Part shown: one piece after another, positions 16,192 to 26,010 of the stretch | How positions within the stretch are numbered: the first letter of the stretch is position 1 | How the letters are laid out: every line of letters begins with the position of its first letter | Assembly (NCBI GenBank): GCA_014360205.1 | Contig: JACIXZ010000008.1 | Location: 1-64,000, forward strand | Direction: 5' to 3' | DNA length: 64,000 bases | Origin: Tissierellales bacterium | Lineage (GTDB): Bacteria; Bacillota; Clostridia; Tissierellales; Tissierellaceae | The notes under the pieces: generated by a model | Database searches by the model: none | Told to the model about the DNA's origin: nothing | What the model saw: only the letters and a program-made list of their open reading frames with translations | Program-made: the position numbers and the translations under genes

Positions 16192-16998
16192 TTATTGTAT
16201 TATATTGTCAAAATTTGTGTACACATTTAATCTTTTACCTCTCACAAAACCGACTAATGTTATATTTAAAGCTTTAGCCAATTCTATAGAATAAGATGTA
16301 GGAGCTGAATGAGATATGACAGCAGGAATACCTCTCTTAGAGGTCTTTGAGATTATTTCATGAGAAATTCTTCCAGATGTTAAGATGATTTTATCGCTGT
16401 AGTCAAATTTCTCCATGTCAGCTCTGCCAAGCACTTTGTCAATAGCATTGTGTCTTCCTATATCTTCATAGAAGTATAAAATATTGGTATGATTTGCTAA
16501 TGCTGCAGAATGAACACCGCCAGTTTCTATAAAAAGCTTGGAATTTTTATTGAATTTTTCCATTAGTGCTAGCAATTCTATATCTTTAATCGTAAAATCA
16601 GTTGTTATTTTTTTGCTCTTTATAGAGTCAATAACATTGTAAAATATGGGGGCATTTCCGCAGCCTGAGCTAATCAACCTCTTATTTAAAAGAGATTGTT
16701 TTAATGCCTTGTCTTCATAAGTTATCGCTCTAGCCTCAAGAGTTGTTTCGTAGATTTTTAAGTCTTTTATTTCATCTACTGTGTTTATTATCCCTTCAGA
16801 AATTAAAAACCCAACCGTAAGCTCATATAGCGACTCTGGTGTGATCATCAAAGTCGCTATTTCTATGTCATTTAGAAAAATTGTAAAGGGTTTTTCGACA
16901 GCTACAAAGTCATCTTCTTCTGAAATATTTTTGCCGTTCACTTTAATTATTTTTACTCTTTGCTTTGTTTTAAAGTCATCGCGATCTAAAGCTTTCAT
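16192..16998 (-). CDS. fdhD: Formate dehydrogenase sulfurtransferase FdhD
   Basis: 268 residues. FdhD passes sulfur from a cysteine desulfurase to the bis-pterin cofactor of formate dehydrogenases. Family phrases: EKPFTIFLNDIEIATLM, TPESLYELTVGFLISEGI, DIGRHNAIDKVLG, TSGRISHEIISKTSKRGIPA and LVGFVRGKRLNVYTN. The usual CxxC of the sulfur-relay loop is reduced here to a single Cys113 (ISSGCGNAPIF). Overlaps mobA by 23 bases. Last gene of the operon that begins with nuoE and contains fdhA. Confidence 0.93.
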   Translation of the reverse strand: MKALDRDDFKTKQRVKIIKVNGKNISEEDDFVAVEKPFTIFLNDIEIATLMITPESLYELTVGFLISEGIINTVDEIKDLKIYETTLEARAITYEDKALKQSLLNKRLISSGCGNAPIFYNVIDSIKSKKITTDFTIKDIELLALMEKFNKNSKLFIETGGVHSAALANHTNILYFYEDIGRHNAIDKVLGRADMEKFDYSDKIILTSGRISHEIISKTSKRGIPAVISHSAPTSYSIELAKALNITLVGFVRGKRLNVYTNFDNIIQ

Positions 16999-17596
16999 AT
17001 ACTTCTAAATCCTCTCTAGTATTCAAGTTTAAAAACATACTCCAATCAGGACTGAAACTAAGTGCTTTTCTATATGAGATATAGCTGGTTTTAACTTTCT
17101 CTAAAAGAGACTTTACATCTCTTTTTTCCTCCATTAAATGTCTTTCTATATCATCTACTAAGTCTTTAGAATAAAAAGCATTAAAAGGCTCAATGCCAAC
17201 TAAAGCTCTTGTGACTATTGCTAAATTGCTTTCCCTATCTAGAATTTCCATCATATGTTTAATATAACCGAGATTCACTATCGGCATGTCACAAGCTATA
17301 CAGTATACATATTTAGACCTAGCAGTTTTTAAACCAATGTAGATTCCTGACAGAGGACCCTTATCTTTTATTTCATCGCTTACAATCTTTAGATTCTCTT
17401 TATCATATAAATCCTGTTTGTTTGTTACAATGATGAACTCATCAAATATTGGGCTAAGTTTTTCTATGAGTGATTCTATATTTGATTTATTCTCTAGCTT
17501 TAAGAATTGTTTGTCAAAGCCCATTCTCGAGCTTTTACCACCTGCTAAAATCATTGCAGATCCAAATTTATTTACATTATTCTCTAGCACACTCAC
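16976..17596 (-). CDS. mobA: Molybdenum cofactor guanylyltransferase MobA
   Basis: 206 residues. The nucleotidyltransferase signature LAGGKSSRMGFDKQFL (about residues 17-32) and CDMPIVN are seen. MobA attaches GMP to the pterin, making the bis-guanine dinucleotide cofactor that formate dehydrogenase needs. The start is GTG, with AGGAAGGG just upstream, inside the end of mogA (20-base overlap). A small C-terminal extension overlaps fdhD. Confidence 0.9.
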   Translation of the reverse strand: MSVLENNVNKFGSAMILAGGKSSRMGFDKQFLKLENKSNIESLIEKLSPIFDEFIIVTNKQDLYDKENLKIVSDEIKDKGPLSGIYIGLKTARSKYVYCIACDMPIVNLGYIKHMMEILDRESNLAIVTRALVGIEPFNAFYSKDLVDDIERHLMEEKRDVKSLLEKVKTSYISYRKALSFSPDWSMFLNLNTREDLEVYESFRSR

Positions 17597-18068
17597 TCGC
17601 CCTTCCTGTCAAAATCTCCAGTCCATGTGGCAAAGCACTCAAAATAACATCTAATGATTCTTCAACAGCTTTTGGACTTCCCGGTAGATTTATTATCAAA
17701 GTTTCATTTCTTATTCCGCTTACAGCCCGTGATAGCATTGCATGTGGAGTCTTTTCAAGGCTTTTATTTAAAATAGCATAGCTTATTCCCATAGCCAGTC
17801 TATCCACCACTTCTAAAGTGGCTTCTGGTGTTATATCTCTTTTGCTAAATCCAGTGCCACCAGTGGTTAATATCAAATCTACTTTGAGTTCATCAGCCAT
17901 ATACAATAGTTCAGCTTTTATGTCTTCCTTGTCATCTTGGACAATAACAGTCCTCACTACTTCATATCCATTTTTCTCCATTATTTCCTTTATGAGTTTG
18001 CCTGATAAATCTTCTCTTAAACCTTTTGAACCTTTGTCGCTGGCTGTCAATATCCCTACTTTAAACAT
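17577..18068 (-). CDS. mogA: Molybdopterin adenylyltransferase MogA/MoaB
   Basis: 163 residues. It opens KVGILTASDKGSKGLREDLS and carries LILTTGGTGFSKRDITPEAT (about residues 68-87), the substrate-binding loop of the MogA/MoaB family. It adenylates molybdopterin before MoeA inserts the metal. The start has AGGAGGAGG upstream and overlaps the fdhA stop by 8 bases. Confidence 0.92.
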   Translation of the reverse strand: MFKVGILTASDKGSKGLREDLSGKLIKEIMEKNGYEVVRTVIVQDDKEDIKAELLYMADELKVDLILTTGGTGFSKRDITPEATLEVVDRLAMGISYAILNKSLEKTPHAMLSRAVSGIRNETLIINLPGSPKAVEESLDVILSALPHGLEILTGRASECARE

Positions 18069-20757
18069 AGTCCTCCTCCTCTAACTTTTCTATGCTTACA
18101 GCAGATACTTTTAGCTCTGGTATTTTTGCTATCTCATCTAAAAAAGTATTGGTCAAGTAATTAGCTTGTCCATCTGTGAAATGAAATGGCATAAATAAAA
18201 CATCTCTGTCTATCGTATCCACAACTTTTGCCCTCGTTATGATCTCGCCTCTTCTCGATTTAACTCTTACTTTATCCCCGTTTTGTATGGTCAATCTGTT
18301 GGCAGTTTCTTCGTTTATTTCTATATATGAACTTCCTGCTATCTCATTTAGTCCTTCTTCCTTACCAGTCATAGTCCTAGTGTGATAATGATAAAGAATT
18401 CTACCAGTAGTCAAAATAAACGGATATTCATCATCTGGAGTTTCTCTGCTTTGAACATATTCAACAGGCATAAACAAACCCTTGCCTCTTGAAATTTTGT
18501 CTTTGTGCAAGAATTTTGTTCCTATATCATTTAAATCCTTGCATGGCCATTGTATGCCATTTGCCTCTATCTTTTCATAGTTGATTCCACTGTACTGAGG
18601 AGTTAGCAAACTTATTTCTTCCATTATCTCTTTAGGATGAGAATATTCCTTTTCATAGCCTAAAGTGTTCATTATCTCCATGATTATTTGCCAGTCTGGC
18701 TTTGCAAGTCCATTTTCTTTTACCGCTTTTCTTACTCTTTGAACTCTTCTTTCAGTATTAGTAAAAGTGCCGTCTTTCTGTGCAAAAGAAACCGCTGGCA
18801 GCACTAAATCTGCATATTCGCAAGTTTCAGTAAAAAATATATCTTGAACTATCAAAAAGTCAACTTTTTTTAGCGCACTGATCACATGATTTGTGTCAGG
18901 GTCGGATACAACTGGATTTTCTCCCATGATGTATAAAAATTTTATTTTTTCTTCCTCTATAAGTTTGAACATCTCTGTGATGGTTGCCCCGACTCTATCA
19001 GAAAGTTTTGTGTTCCATGCTCTTTCGAATTTTTCGAGACTTTCTCTATGAAAAATCTTCTGATATCCTGTCAAATCTGCAGGTGTTGCCCCCATATCAC
19101 TTGCACCTTGAACATTGTTCTGCCCTCTCAATGGGTTTATTCCAGCGTTTTCCTTACCAACATTTCCACATAAAAGCGCTAAATTAGACAAACTCATCAC
19201 TGCATGTGTTCCAGTAGTATGCTGAGTAACCCCCATAGTATAGTAAATCCCTGCATTTGGAGAATTTGCATAGATTAAAGCAGCTTTTATTATCAAGTCT
19301 TTATCGACTCCACAAATCTCAGCACTTTTTTCAGGTGGATAGTTTTTAACAAGTCTTACTAATTCATCGAAATTCTCACAATTCTTCTTAATATATTCTT
19401 CATCATAGAGTTTGTTTTCTATGATAACATTCATCATACCATTTATTAGGGCTATATTTGTGCCAGGTTTAAGCTGAATATGGACATCTGCAAATTTTGA
19501 AAGCTCAATCTTCCTTGGATCTGCGACAATCAATTTTGCTCCCTTTTTAACTGCTTGCTTTATAAAAGCACCTATGACAGGGTGCGTTTCAGTAGTATTT
19601 GAACCTATCACAAATATAGTATCATTGTCCTTTATCTCTGCGATGCTATTTGTCATAGCACCTGTTCCTAGTGTAGTTGCAAGCCCTGCAACTGTTGAAG
19701 AATGTCAGAGCCTTGCGCAGTGGTCTATATTATTCGTCTTTAGTACAGCTCTGAAAAGCTTTTGAAATAAGTAATTCTCTTCATTTGTACATCTTGCTGA
19801 TGCAAGTCCCGCGAAAGAATCAGGCCCACTTTCTTCCATGTAAGCTTCTACTTTTTCTTTGATTATTTCATATGCTCTATCCCACGATATTTCTTTAAAT
19901 TCCCCATTCTCTTTTAGCAATGGTGTATTTAATCTATCTGGATGATTTATGAAATTAAATGAAAACTTTCCTTTAACACACAATAACCCCTCATTAACAG
20001 CATCTTTGACAGGTTCTACCCCTACTACTTTATCTTCTTTGACGAGTAGGTTTATCTGGCAACCTACTCCACAAAATGTGCAAGTAGTCTTAACTTTTTT
20101 TACTTCCCATGTTCTAAACTTCTCTTTAGATTTTGGCAACAATGCTCCAGTGGGACATACTGAAACGCAATTTCCACATGATACGCAGTTTGAATTGATC
20201 AAACCATCATTAAATGGAGTCCCGATTATCGTATCAAACCCGCGATTTACAAAATCTATTGCCCCTGTAACTTGAAGCCTTGAACAAACTCTAACGCAAA
20301 GACCACATAAGATGCATTTTTGCGCGTCATATATGTAAAATGGATTTGTGTCGTCTATATATCTTTCTCTTATTTTCCCGCGATGAGTCCTAAATTTAAC
20401 ATCGTATTCATAGGCATAATCTTGAAGCAGACAGTTCCCTGCCTTTTCACAAGTTAGGCAGTCATTTGGATGATTGTCAAGAAGTAACCTCAATATGTCT
20501 TTTCTAGCTTCTATCACTCTATCAGTCTTAGTATGTACGACCATTCCCTCTTTTACTTTAGTTGAACAAGAAGTTTGAAGCTTTTTATTACCTTCAATTT
20601 CTACAATGCACATTCTGCATGCACCAAATATATCAAGCCTTTCATCATAGCAGAGCTTTGGTATTTCTATGCCAGCTAATTCTGCCGCTTGTATGACAGT
20701 TAATGAACTGTCGACCTCAATTTCTTTATTATCTATAGTAAGCTTTACTGTTTTCAT
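18061..20757 (-). CDS. fdhA: Selenocysteine formate dehydrogenase catalytic subunit
   Basis: Read through an in-frame TGA at 19705-19707 this gives 898 residues with selenocysteine at 351, in the context NIDHCARL-U-HSSTVAGL, the same place as Sec140 of E. coli FdhF. N-terminal [2Fe-2S] cysteines are C36, C47, C50 and C64. A second Fe-S site follows (CLTCEKAGNC), then two [4Fe-4S] ferredoxin motifs (CILCGLCVRVC, CVSCGNCVSVC) and the catalytic-domain cluster CTFCGVGC (C226, C229, C233). The C-terminal pterin-binding part is complete (HYHTRTMTG, VKSRRGEI). The NuoG-like front plus NuoF and NuoE neighbours indicate a soluble NAD-dependent, possibly bifurcating, formate dehydrogenase. The metal may be tungsten. 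GGAGGG precedes the ATG. Confidence 0.94.
19675..19693 (-). promoter_or_regulatory. Bacterial SECIS hairpin of fdhA
   Basis: On the minus strand, 11 bases after the UGA, AGTTGCA and TGCAACT form a 7-bp stem with loop GGGCT, resembling the E. coli fdhF SECIS loop (GGUCU). It lies in the coding region, as bacterial SECIS elements do, and should recruit SelB with tRNA-Sec. Confidence 0.75.
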
Positions 20758-20766
20758 AATTCCCTC

Positions 20767-22353
20767 CTAGTAAATCTCTACTGCTTTTACTGGCTTTACT
20801 GGACAAACCTCGTAGCAACTTCCACATTTGATACATTTTTCATTATCTATGCTATATTTTTTCTTAAGTTCACCATCAATCGCATCTACTGGGCAATTTT
20901 TTTTGCATATAGAGCAACCTATGCATCTATCTGATATAGTGTAAGTTATCAAAGCTTTGCAGCTCTTTGCAGGACATTTTTTATCAACTATATGTGCAAG
21001 ATATTCATCTTTATAGTATTTTAAAGTAGTTACAACTGGATTTGGAGCTGTTTGCCCTAGCCCACATAAAGACGTATTGCTCACCACATGTGAAAGTTTT
21101 TCTAGTTCTTCTAAATCGTTCATTTCAGCTTTGCCTTCAGTTATCAGCTCTAATATTTCATACATCCTTCGAGTGCCCTCTCTACAAGGAATGCACTTTC
21201 CACATGATTCATCTACACTAAACTCCAAAAAATATTTAGCTATGTCTATCATACAGGTGTTTTCATCCATGACAACCATGCCACCAGAACCCATGATAGA
21301 TCCAATGCTATCTAATGATTCAAAATCAACCGAAACATCTAAATACTCCTTGGGTATGCAACCTCCTGATGGTCCGCCTGTCTGCACAGCCTTGTACTCT
21401 TTGTTGTTCTGGCATCCACCGCCTATGTCAAACACTATATCTCTCAATTTAGTCCCCATAGGCACTTCAACCAATCCTGCATTTTCTATTTTACCCACTA
21501 GAGAAAACACTTTTGTTCCTGGAGATTTCTCTGTTCCTATGCTTCTAAACCATTCTGCACCATTTAATATAATCGGTGCTACATTTGCAAAAGTCTCAAC
21601 ATTGTTTATAATTGTAGGTTTTCCCCACAACCCTACATGAGCAGTCCTCTGTAATTTAGGTCTGGGCATCCCCCTATGGCCTTCAATAGACTCTATAAGA
21701 GCTGTGCCTTCTCCACAAACGAATGCACCTGAACCAAGCCTTAGTTCAATGTCAAAATTAAAGCCCATCCCAAATATATCTTCACCTAAAAGACCATTTT
21801 CTTTAGCTTGAGCTATTGCATGTCTCAAAGTCTTTACTGCTTGAGGATACTCGGCTCTTACATATATAAAGCCTTTGTTAGCTCCTATTGCATAGCCACC
21901 TATTGCCATGCCTTCCAATACGCTGTGTGGGTCTTTTTCCAAAATAGATCTATCCATAAACGCCCCGGGATCTCCCTCATCAGCATTGCAAATTATGTAT
22001 TTTTGATCTGCATCAAACGAAAAAGCCTCTTCCCATTTCTTTCCTGTTGGAAATCCAGCTCCTCCTCTTCCTCGAAGTAGAGAATTTTTCATAATATCAA
22101 CCACTTCTCTTTGAGAAAGGTCATTTAAAGCTTTGTATAAGGCAAAATAACCATCAAATGCTATGTATTCTTCTATATCAAAGGGGTTTATGATGTCACA
22201 ATTTCTAAGTGCAATGCGAAGTTGATTTTTGTAATAATCTCCCTTTAATACAACTCTTTCTGCTCTTATTTCAACAACATCATCTCTAATAAGTTTTTCT
22301 ACAATCTCAGGCTTTTTCTCATTTCTAATGTTTAAAAGTCTATCTCTATCCAT
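20767..22353 (-). CDS. NuoF-like NADH/flavin subunit of the formate dehydrogenase complex
   Basis: 528 residues. NADH/FMN-binding core: GRGGAGFPTGKKWEEAF, YIICNADEGDPGAFMDRSIL and GSGAFVCGEGTALIESIEG. The N3-type [4Fe-4S] site is seen as ESCGKCIPCREGTRRM. A C-terminal two-cluster ferredoxin domain follows (CIGCSICKKNCP, CIKCGSCYEVCP). The thioredoxin-like [2Fe-2S] domain found at the front of many HydB-type proteins is missing; the chain begins about 100 residues before GRGGAGF. It transfers electrons between NAD and the Fe-S chain. Comparable to HylB of clostridial bifurcating formate dehydrogenase. Confidence 0.92.
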   Translation of the reverse strand: MDRDRLLNIRNEKKPEIVEKLIRDDVVEIRAERVVLKGDYYKNQLRIALRNCDIINPFDIEEYIAFDGYFALYKALNDLSQREVVDIMKNSLLRGRGGAGFPTGKKWEEAFSFDADQKYIICNADEGDPGAFMDRSILEKDPHSVLEGMAIGGYAIGANKGFIYVRAEYPQAVKTLRHAIAQAKENGLLGEDIFGMGFNFDIELRLGSGAFVCGEGTALIESIEGHRGMPRPKLQRTAHVGLWGKPTIINNVETFANVAPIILNGAEWFRSIGTEKSPGTKVFSLVGKIENAGLVEVPMGTKLRDIVFDIGGGCQNNKEYKAVQTGGPSGGCIPKEYLDVSVDFESLDSIGSIMGSGGMVVMDENTCMIDIAKYFLEFSVDESCGKCIPCREGTRRMYEILELITEGKAEMNDLEELEKLSHVVSNTSLCGLGQTAPNPVVTTLKYYKDEYLAHIVDKKCPAKSCKALITYTISDRCIGCSICKKNCPVDAIDGELKKKYSIDNEKCIKCGSCYEVCPVKPVKAVEIY

Positions 22354-22362
22354 AAAACACCT

Positions 22363-22848
22363 CTATCTATAATTATCGAGTATTTTCTTAACATCTTTCT
22401 TTTTTACTAAAGGAAATATGTCTGAATTAATCATAACCACAGGTGCCTTTGAACAATCTCCCAGGCATCTTGCCTGACCAATCGAAAATTTTAAATCACT
22501 TGTAGTTTCTCCTTGTTTTATGCCTAGCTCTTTTTCAAATTCCTCCAATATGCTTTGTGCACCTTTCACATAGCAAGCGGTACCTAGGCATACGTTTATT
22601 TGATTTTCACCCTTTGGTATAAATGAGAATTGAGAATAGAAGGTTGCCACACCATATATCTCTGCTAAGGGTATGTTTAACTCATCGCTAATTAGTTTTA
22701 AAACTTCCTTCGGAAGATAGTTGAAAAGCTCTTGTGCTTTCTGAAGTGCCGGCATAAGTGCACCATTGTTTTTTTTAATTTCCGATAGAAAAGCTTTAAA
22801 TTCTTTTAATAAAACTTCATTTTTCTCTAAATCGAATTTATATTCCAT
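22363..22848 (-). CDS. NuoE-like [2Fe-2S] subunit of the formate dehydrogenase complex
   Basis: 161 residues. Thioredoxin-like [2Fe-2S] protein with the four ligands in CLGTACYVKGA and ARCLGDC, plus the N-terminal helical part (ALQKAQELFNYLPKEVLKL, YGVATFYSQFSF). I prefer the ATG at 22848, with AGGTGG 5 bases upstream, over a GTG three codons earlier. First gene of the operon nuoE-nuoF-fdhA-mogA-mobA-fdhD; corresponds to HylC of bifurcating formate dehydrogenases. Confidence 0.92.
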   Translation of the reverse strand: MEYKFDLEKNEVLLKEFKAFLSEIKKNNGALMPALQKAQELFNYLPKEVLKLISDELNIPLAEIYGVATFYSQFSFIPKGENQINVCLGTACYVKGAQSILEEFEKELGIKQGETTSDLKFSIGQARCLGDCSKAPVVMINSDIFPLVKKKDVKKILDNYR

Positions 22849-22884
22849 TGCACCCACCTAAATTTGCTAATATTTTAAATTTAC

Positions 22885-22911
22885 ACTATAATAATTTTTG
22901 ATACTTGTCAA
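22885..22911 (-). promoter_or_regulatory. Promoter of the formate dehydrogenase operon
   Basis: Minus strand TTGACA (22906-22911) with TATAGT 15 bases downstream (22885-22890), or TAGTGT at 17 bases. The -35 is perfect and the -10 imperfect, suggesting help from an activator. About 35 bases separate it from the nuoE start. Confidence 0.55.
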
Positions 22912-22958
22912 TGTAAAAACACAACAATTGATTAAATTTTTATAAAATTCTGTGGAGT

Positions 22959-23240
22959 GTGAACAATTTGTCAAATTATTTTTATGCTTTAATAGTCTAT
23001 ATTGTAATTGTTAATACATATACTTTCTATCTATTTGGCAAAGATAAAAAACTATCAAAAACTAACAAATGGAGAATAAGTGAAAATAGGCTTTTATTTG
23101 TAAGCCTTATTGGTGGTTCAATAGGCGGGATTTTAGGGATGAAGTATTTTTCTCATAAAACAAAAAAGAGGAAGTTTACAATTCTCATTCCTCTTTTTTT
23201 ATTATTGCATTTTTTTTTAGTTTATAAATTCATTTTATAG
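22959..23240 (+). CDS. DUF1294 family membrane protein
   Basis: 93 residues, GTG start at 22959; TTG at 22968 is better spaced from GGAG at 22954. Family hallmarks are the early helix followed by FYLFGKDKKLSKTNKWRISE, then LLFVSLIGGSIGGILGMKYF and the KTKK motif before the last helix. Three hydrophobic segments. Function of the family is unknown. Single gene, reading away from the formate dehydrogenase operon and convergent with the next gene. Confidence 0.8.
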   Translation: MNNLSNYFYALIVYIVIVNTYTFYLFGKDKKLSKTNKWRISENRLLFVSLIGGSIGGILGMKYFSHKTKKRKFTILIPLFLLLHFFLVYKFIL

Positions 23241-23993
23241 GTATTTTCCGAGCCATTCTGCTGATTTCTCGAGCATATTAACTGTGAAATGATGATTAAG
23301 CCTAGGGTAGTTTACAAATTTTATTAACTCTTTATCTTTATAAATAGTTTTTGCCTTTTCATAAAAGCTATTTTGAGGGTTTATATCTACCACAGTATCT
23401 GATTCCCCATGAAGCAACAGTAAAGGTCTATCAACAATTTTATCAAGATTTTGAAATGGGTCGACCTTTAATACATCTCTTTCTAATTCAACAAATTTTT
23501 CTTGGTCTTCTATTCCCAAAATTTTCTTAAATATTTGATTGCTTTCTTTGTAATTGCATGAGCCATTTACAATTATAGCTGTCTTTAAATCTTTATCTTT
23601 TGCAAATATTCCTCCTGATGTAAATCCTCCCATAGAATGTCCCATGACTGCCAGTCTATTTGGATCTGTATCCAATTGATTTATTGCATATTCTTTAATA
23701 ATGTAATATTCTTCAATATTTTTTAAGACTATTCTCCAAAAAACCCCTTCATAAATTTCCTTTTCATAATCAACACTTCCTCTTTCGCCATGATATATGC
23801 TGTCAGGAACTATGACTTGATATCCTAGGGAAGCTAGGACTTGAGCTCTTAAACTCTGTTTTTCTTTATTAGAGCTAAATCCATGATAAAAAATTATTGT
23901 TGGAAAATCACTTTTCCTATATTCTGCTCTATAAACAAGTACTGGTATTTCCTGTATAAACATCTTTTCTTCTCTTACTCCAAATAAATTCAT
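23235..23993 (-). CDS. Alpha/beta hydrolase (dienelactone hydrolase/peptidase type)
   Basis: 252 residues. Oxyanion region FYHGFSSNKEKQSL, nucleophile elbow GHSMGG (Ser in VMGHSMGGFTSG), Asp in LHGESDTVVDINPQ and a C-terminal His in RLNHHFTVNM complete the triad. No signal peptide, so cytoplasmic; substrate unknown. GGAGGAAG precedes the ATG. The gene overlaps the convergent DUF1294 gene by 6 bases and follows ung. Confidence 0.85.
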   Translation of the reverse strand: MNLFGVREEKMFIQEIPVLVYRAEYRKSDFPTIIFYHGFSSNKEKQSLRAQVLASLGYQVIVPDSIYHGERGSVDYEKEIYEGVFWRIVLKNIEEYYIIKEYAINQLDTDPNRLAVMGHSMGGFTSGGIFAKDKDLKTAIIVNGSCNYKESNQIFKKILGIEDQEKFVELERDVLKVDPFQNLDKIVDRPLLLLHGESDTVVDINPQNSFYEKAKTIYKDKELIKFVNYPRLNHHFTVNMLEKSAEWLGKYL

Positions 23994-24002
23994 ATCTTCC
24001 TC

Positions 24003-24680
24003 CTATATATAGTCTATTTTCCAGTCTATTGGTTCTAAGCCATTTTTTATTAAAAAATCATTTGTCTTTGAAAAAGGTCTAGATCCAAAGAATCCTCTTG
24101 CTGCCGAAAATGGACTTGGGTGTGGTGATTTCAAAATTAGATGATTTTTATTTGTGATAAGATCCTGTTTTGATATGGCATTGTTACCCCAGAGCAAAAA
24201 CACAACTGGTGTTTGCTTTTGATTTACAAGTTCAATTACCCTATCCGTGAATATTTCCCAGCCTAAACCTTTATGTGAATTAGGCTGTCCTTTTCGCACA
24301 GTTAAGACAGTATTTAATAATAGGACACCCTCTTTTGCCCATTTTTCAAGATTTCCATGATTAGGTATTTCATATCCTAAGTCATCTTTTAATTCTTTAT
24401 ATATATTCAATAAAGATGGCGGTATGGGAACTCCCTTTTTGACACTAAAGCTTAGACCATGTGCTTGGTTTTCGCCGTGATAAGGGTCTTGCCCTAAAAT
24501 GACAACTTTGACGTCTTTGTAGGCCGTATAGTGTAGTGCGTTGAAAATGCTGTACATATCGGGGTATACTGTGTAATTTCGGTATTCTTCTATTAAGATT
24601 TTTCTCAGTTTAATATAATAATCTTTTTCAAACTCTTCCTCTAATAAATTCTGCCAATCATTTTTAAATATTTGTTTCAT
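24003..24680 (-). CDS. ung: Uracil-DNA glycosylase
   Basis: 225 residues. Family-1 UDG that removes uracil from DNA. Catalytic GQDPYHG (water-activating Asp), the SFSV motif and the [13 protein letters not shown] loop with the catalytic His are present. I chose ATG 24680, which has AAGGTGAG 5 bases upstream; a GTG three codons earlier overlaps that site. It follows the ATP-grasp gene almost without gap. Confidence 0.96.
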   Translation of the reverse strand: MKQIFKNDWQNLLEEEFEKDYYIKLRKILIEEYRNYTVYPDMYSIFNALHYTAYKDVKVVILGQDPYHGENQAHGLSFSVKKGVPIPPSLLNIYKELKDDLGYEIPNHGNLEKWAKEGVLLLNTVLTVRKGQPNSHKGLGWEIFTDRVIELVNQKQTPVVFLLWGNNAISKQDLITNKNHLILKSPHPSPFSAARGFFGSRPFSKTNDFLIKNGLEPIDWKIDYI

Positions 24681-24681
24681 T

Positions 24682-26010
24682 CTACTCACCTTGTTTTTTT
24701 GCGATTATATTAGCTGCGGTGTAATAGTCTTTTACGCCTGAAATTAAATTGTTCTCACTCACTCTTGTATACATTCCTGCGTATTTTCTATTGTATAAAA
24801 AAACACCTACTAAATACTTTAAAATTTTTCTTTTCAATCCACCTTCATATACTAAAAATTCTCTTTCGTAAGGAGATACAAATTCCTGATAGATATAATT
24901 TTTATTAAAGGTTTTTTCTAAATTTCTCTTCCAAGAGAGTTCTTCCATATCCCTGCCTATACTAACACCTTGTGATGCATTCATATCCATTGGTTTAATG
25001 ACATAGTTGTCTTTATTTCTTAACACTTCCTTAAATACATCCTCATCTCCACCAAATATGTTAGTATAAGGTATATGTTTTTTAACAAATTCCAATTCAT
25101 CGTCATTTAGTAAAAATTTTATGTCTATATCATGCAAGACCTTAAAAAATATCTTATTGTGTACAACTTGACTTCTTAATGAGCCTATTGTCACTACGTT
25201 TCCATCTCTATAAGCCTTTATGAATTCTTCTGCTTCATTGAATTTTTCAATCAATTCAAATGTGACAATTCTTCTGTATATTAAATCTATCCTAGTATTT
25301 TCATAGTAAAGTTTATTATCTTTATAGACTAAATCTCTAGGGTCTACTATTAGAGTCTTTAATCCTTTTTTTTCATAAGCTTTTTTAAACTCTAAAAATT
25401 CATAAGTAGTGGCGCTCTCTTTAAAATCTACTATTGCCACATTTGGATTCCCTTCACGAAATTTAGCTTTTTCGTATAATTCCAAACTTACCTCTACCCA
25501 TTTTTCTATGAGCTCTCGATTGTATAATTCAAATCCTTCCTTAAAATCTTTCAAAGCTTTTGATTCAAGCAAAATCCTTGCTATTGTATTGTCTTCGTTC
25601 ATTGCAGAGGATCCGTCAGTATTTAATTCACAAAATTTGAAATTATCCTTGTCCTTGTAAAACATATCGAATCTAGCTATTGGTATATTTACATCATAGG
25701 GGTTTTCTAAAAGAATTAGCTCTTCGATCTCTTTTGGGAACAAAAATCTCTTTCTAAATTCAGGATTTTTGATGTATTCGTCAGTTACTTTATCACAAAT
25801 TTGCATCATGTATTCCATGATTTTTTTTATTTCAATTTCTTCTGATGTTGAATAGAACATCGGATTATATGTGAAAGGAACAGGTTTACCCTTGTATATT
25901 GCTGACGAATTTTTAACTCTTTCAGCTGTCAGATGGTAATCCTTTTCATAAGAGTCCTTATCTCTAAATACCATTTCAATGAAATTTTTATTTATATCTT
26001 CTCCAGTCAT
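24682..26010 (-). CDS. ATP-grasp ligase, glutathionylspermidine-synthase-like
   Basis: 442 residues. Overall pattern of the glutathionylspermidine synthase/circularly permuted ATP-grasp group: [19 protein letters not shown] (substrate loop, about residues 125-143), [34 protein letters not shown] (ATP-grasp lysine and nucleotide loop) and [13 protein letters not shown] near the end. It overlaps the upstream gshA-like gene by 4 bases (ATGA), which implies joint function. It may add a second building block to gamma-glutamylcysteine, in place of a normal glutathione synthetase; the acceptor cannot be told from sequence. The amidase domain of true E. coli GspS is absent. Confidence 0.7.
   Translation of the reverse strand: MTGEDINKNFIEMVFRDKDSYEKDYHLTAERVKNSSAIYKGKPVPFTYNPMFYSTSEEIEIKKIMEYMMQICDKVTDEYIKNPEFRKRFLFPKEIEELILLENPYDVNIPIARFDMFYKDKDNFKFCELNTDGSSAMNEDNTIARILLESKALKDFKEGFELYNRELIEKWVEVSLELYEKAKFREGNPNVAIVDFKESATTYEFLEFKKAYEKKGLKTLIVDPRDLVYKDNKLYYENTRIDLIYRRIVTFELIEKFNEAEEFIKAYRDGNVVTIGSLRSQVVHNKIFFKVLHDIDIKFLLNDDELEFVKKHIPYTNIFGGDEDVFKEVLRNKDNYVIKPMDMNASQGVSIGRDMEELSWKRNLEKTFNKNYIYQEFVSPYEREFLVYEGGLKRKILKYLVGVFLYNRKYAGMYTRVSENNLISGVKDYYTAANIIAKKQGE

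Noticed and set aside
19705-19707. Stop codon splitting fdhA, read as a frameshift or pseudogene
   Set aside because: The frame is continuous on both sides, the position is the known Sec site and a SECIS-like hairpin follows.
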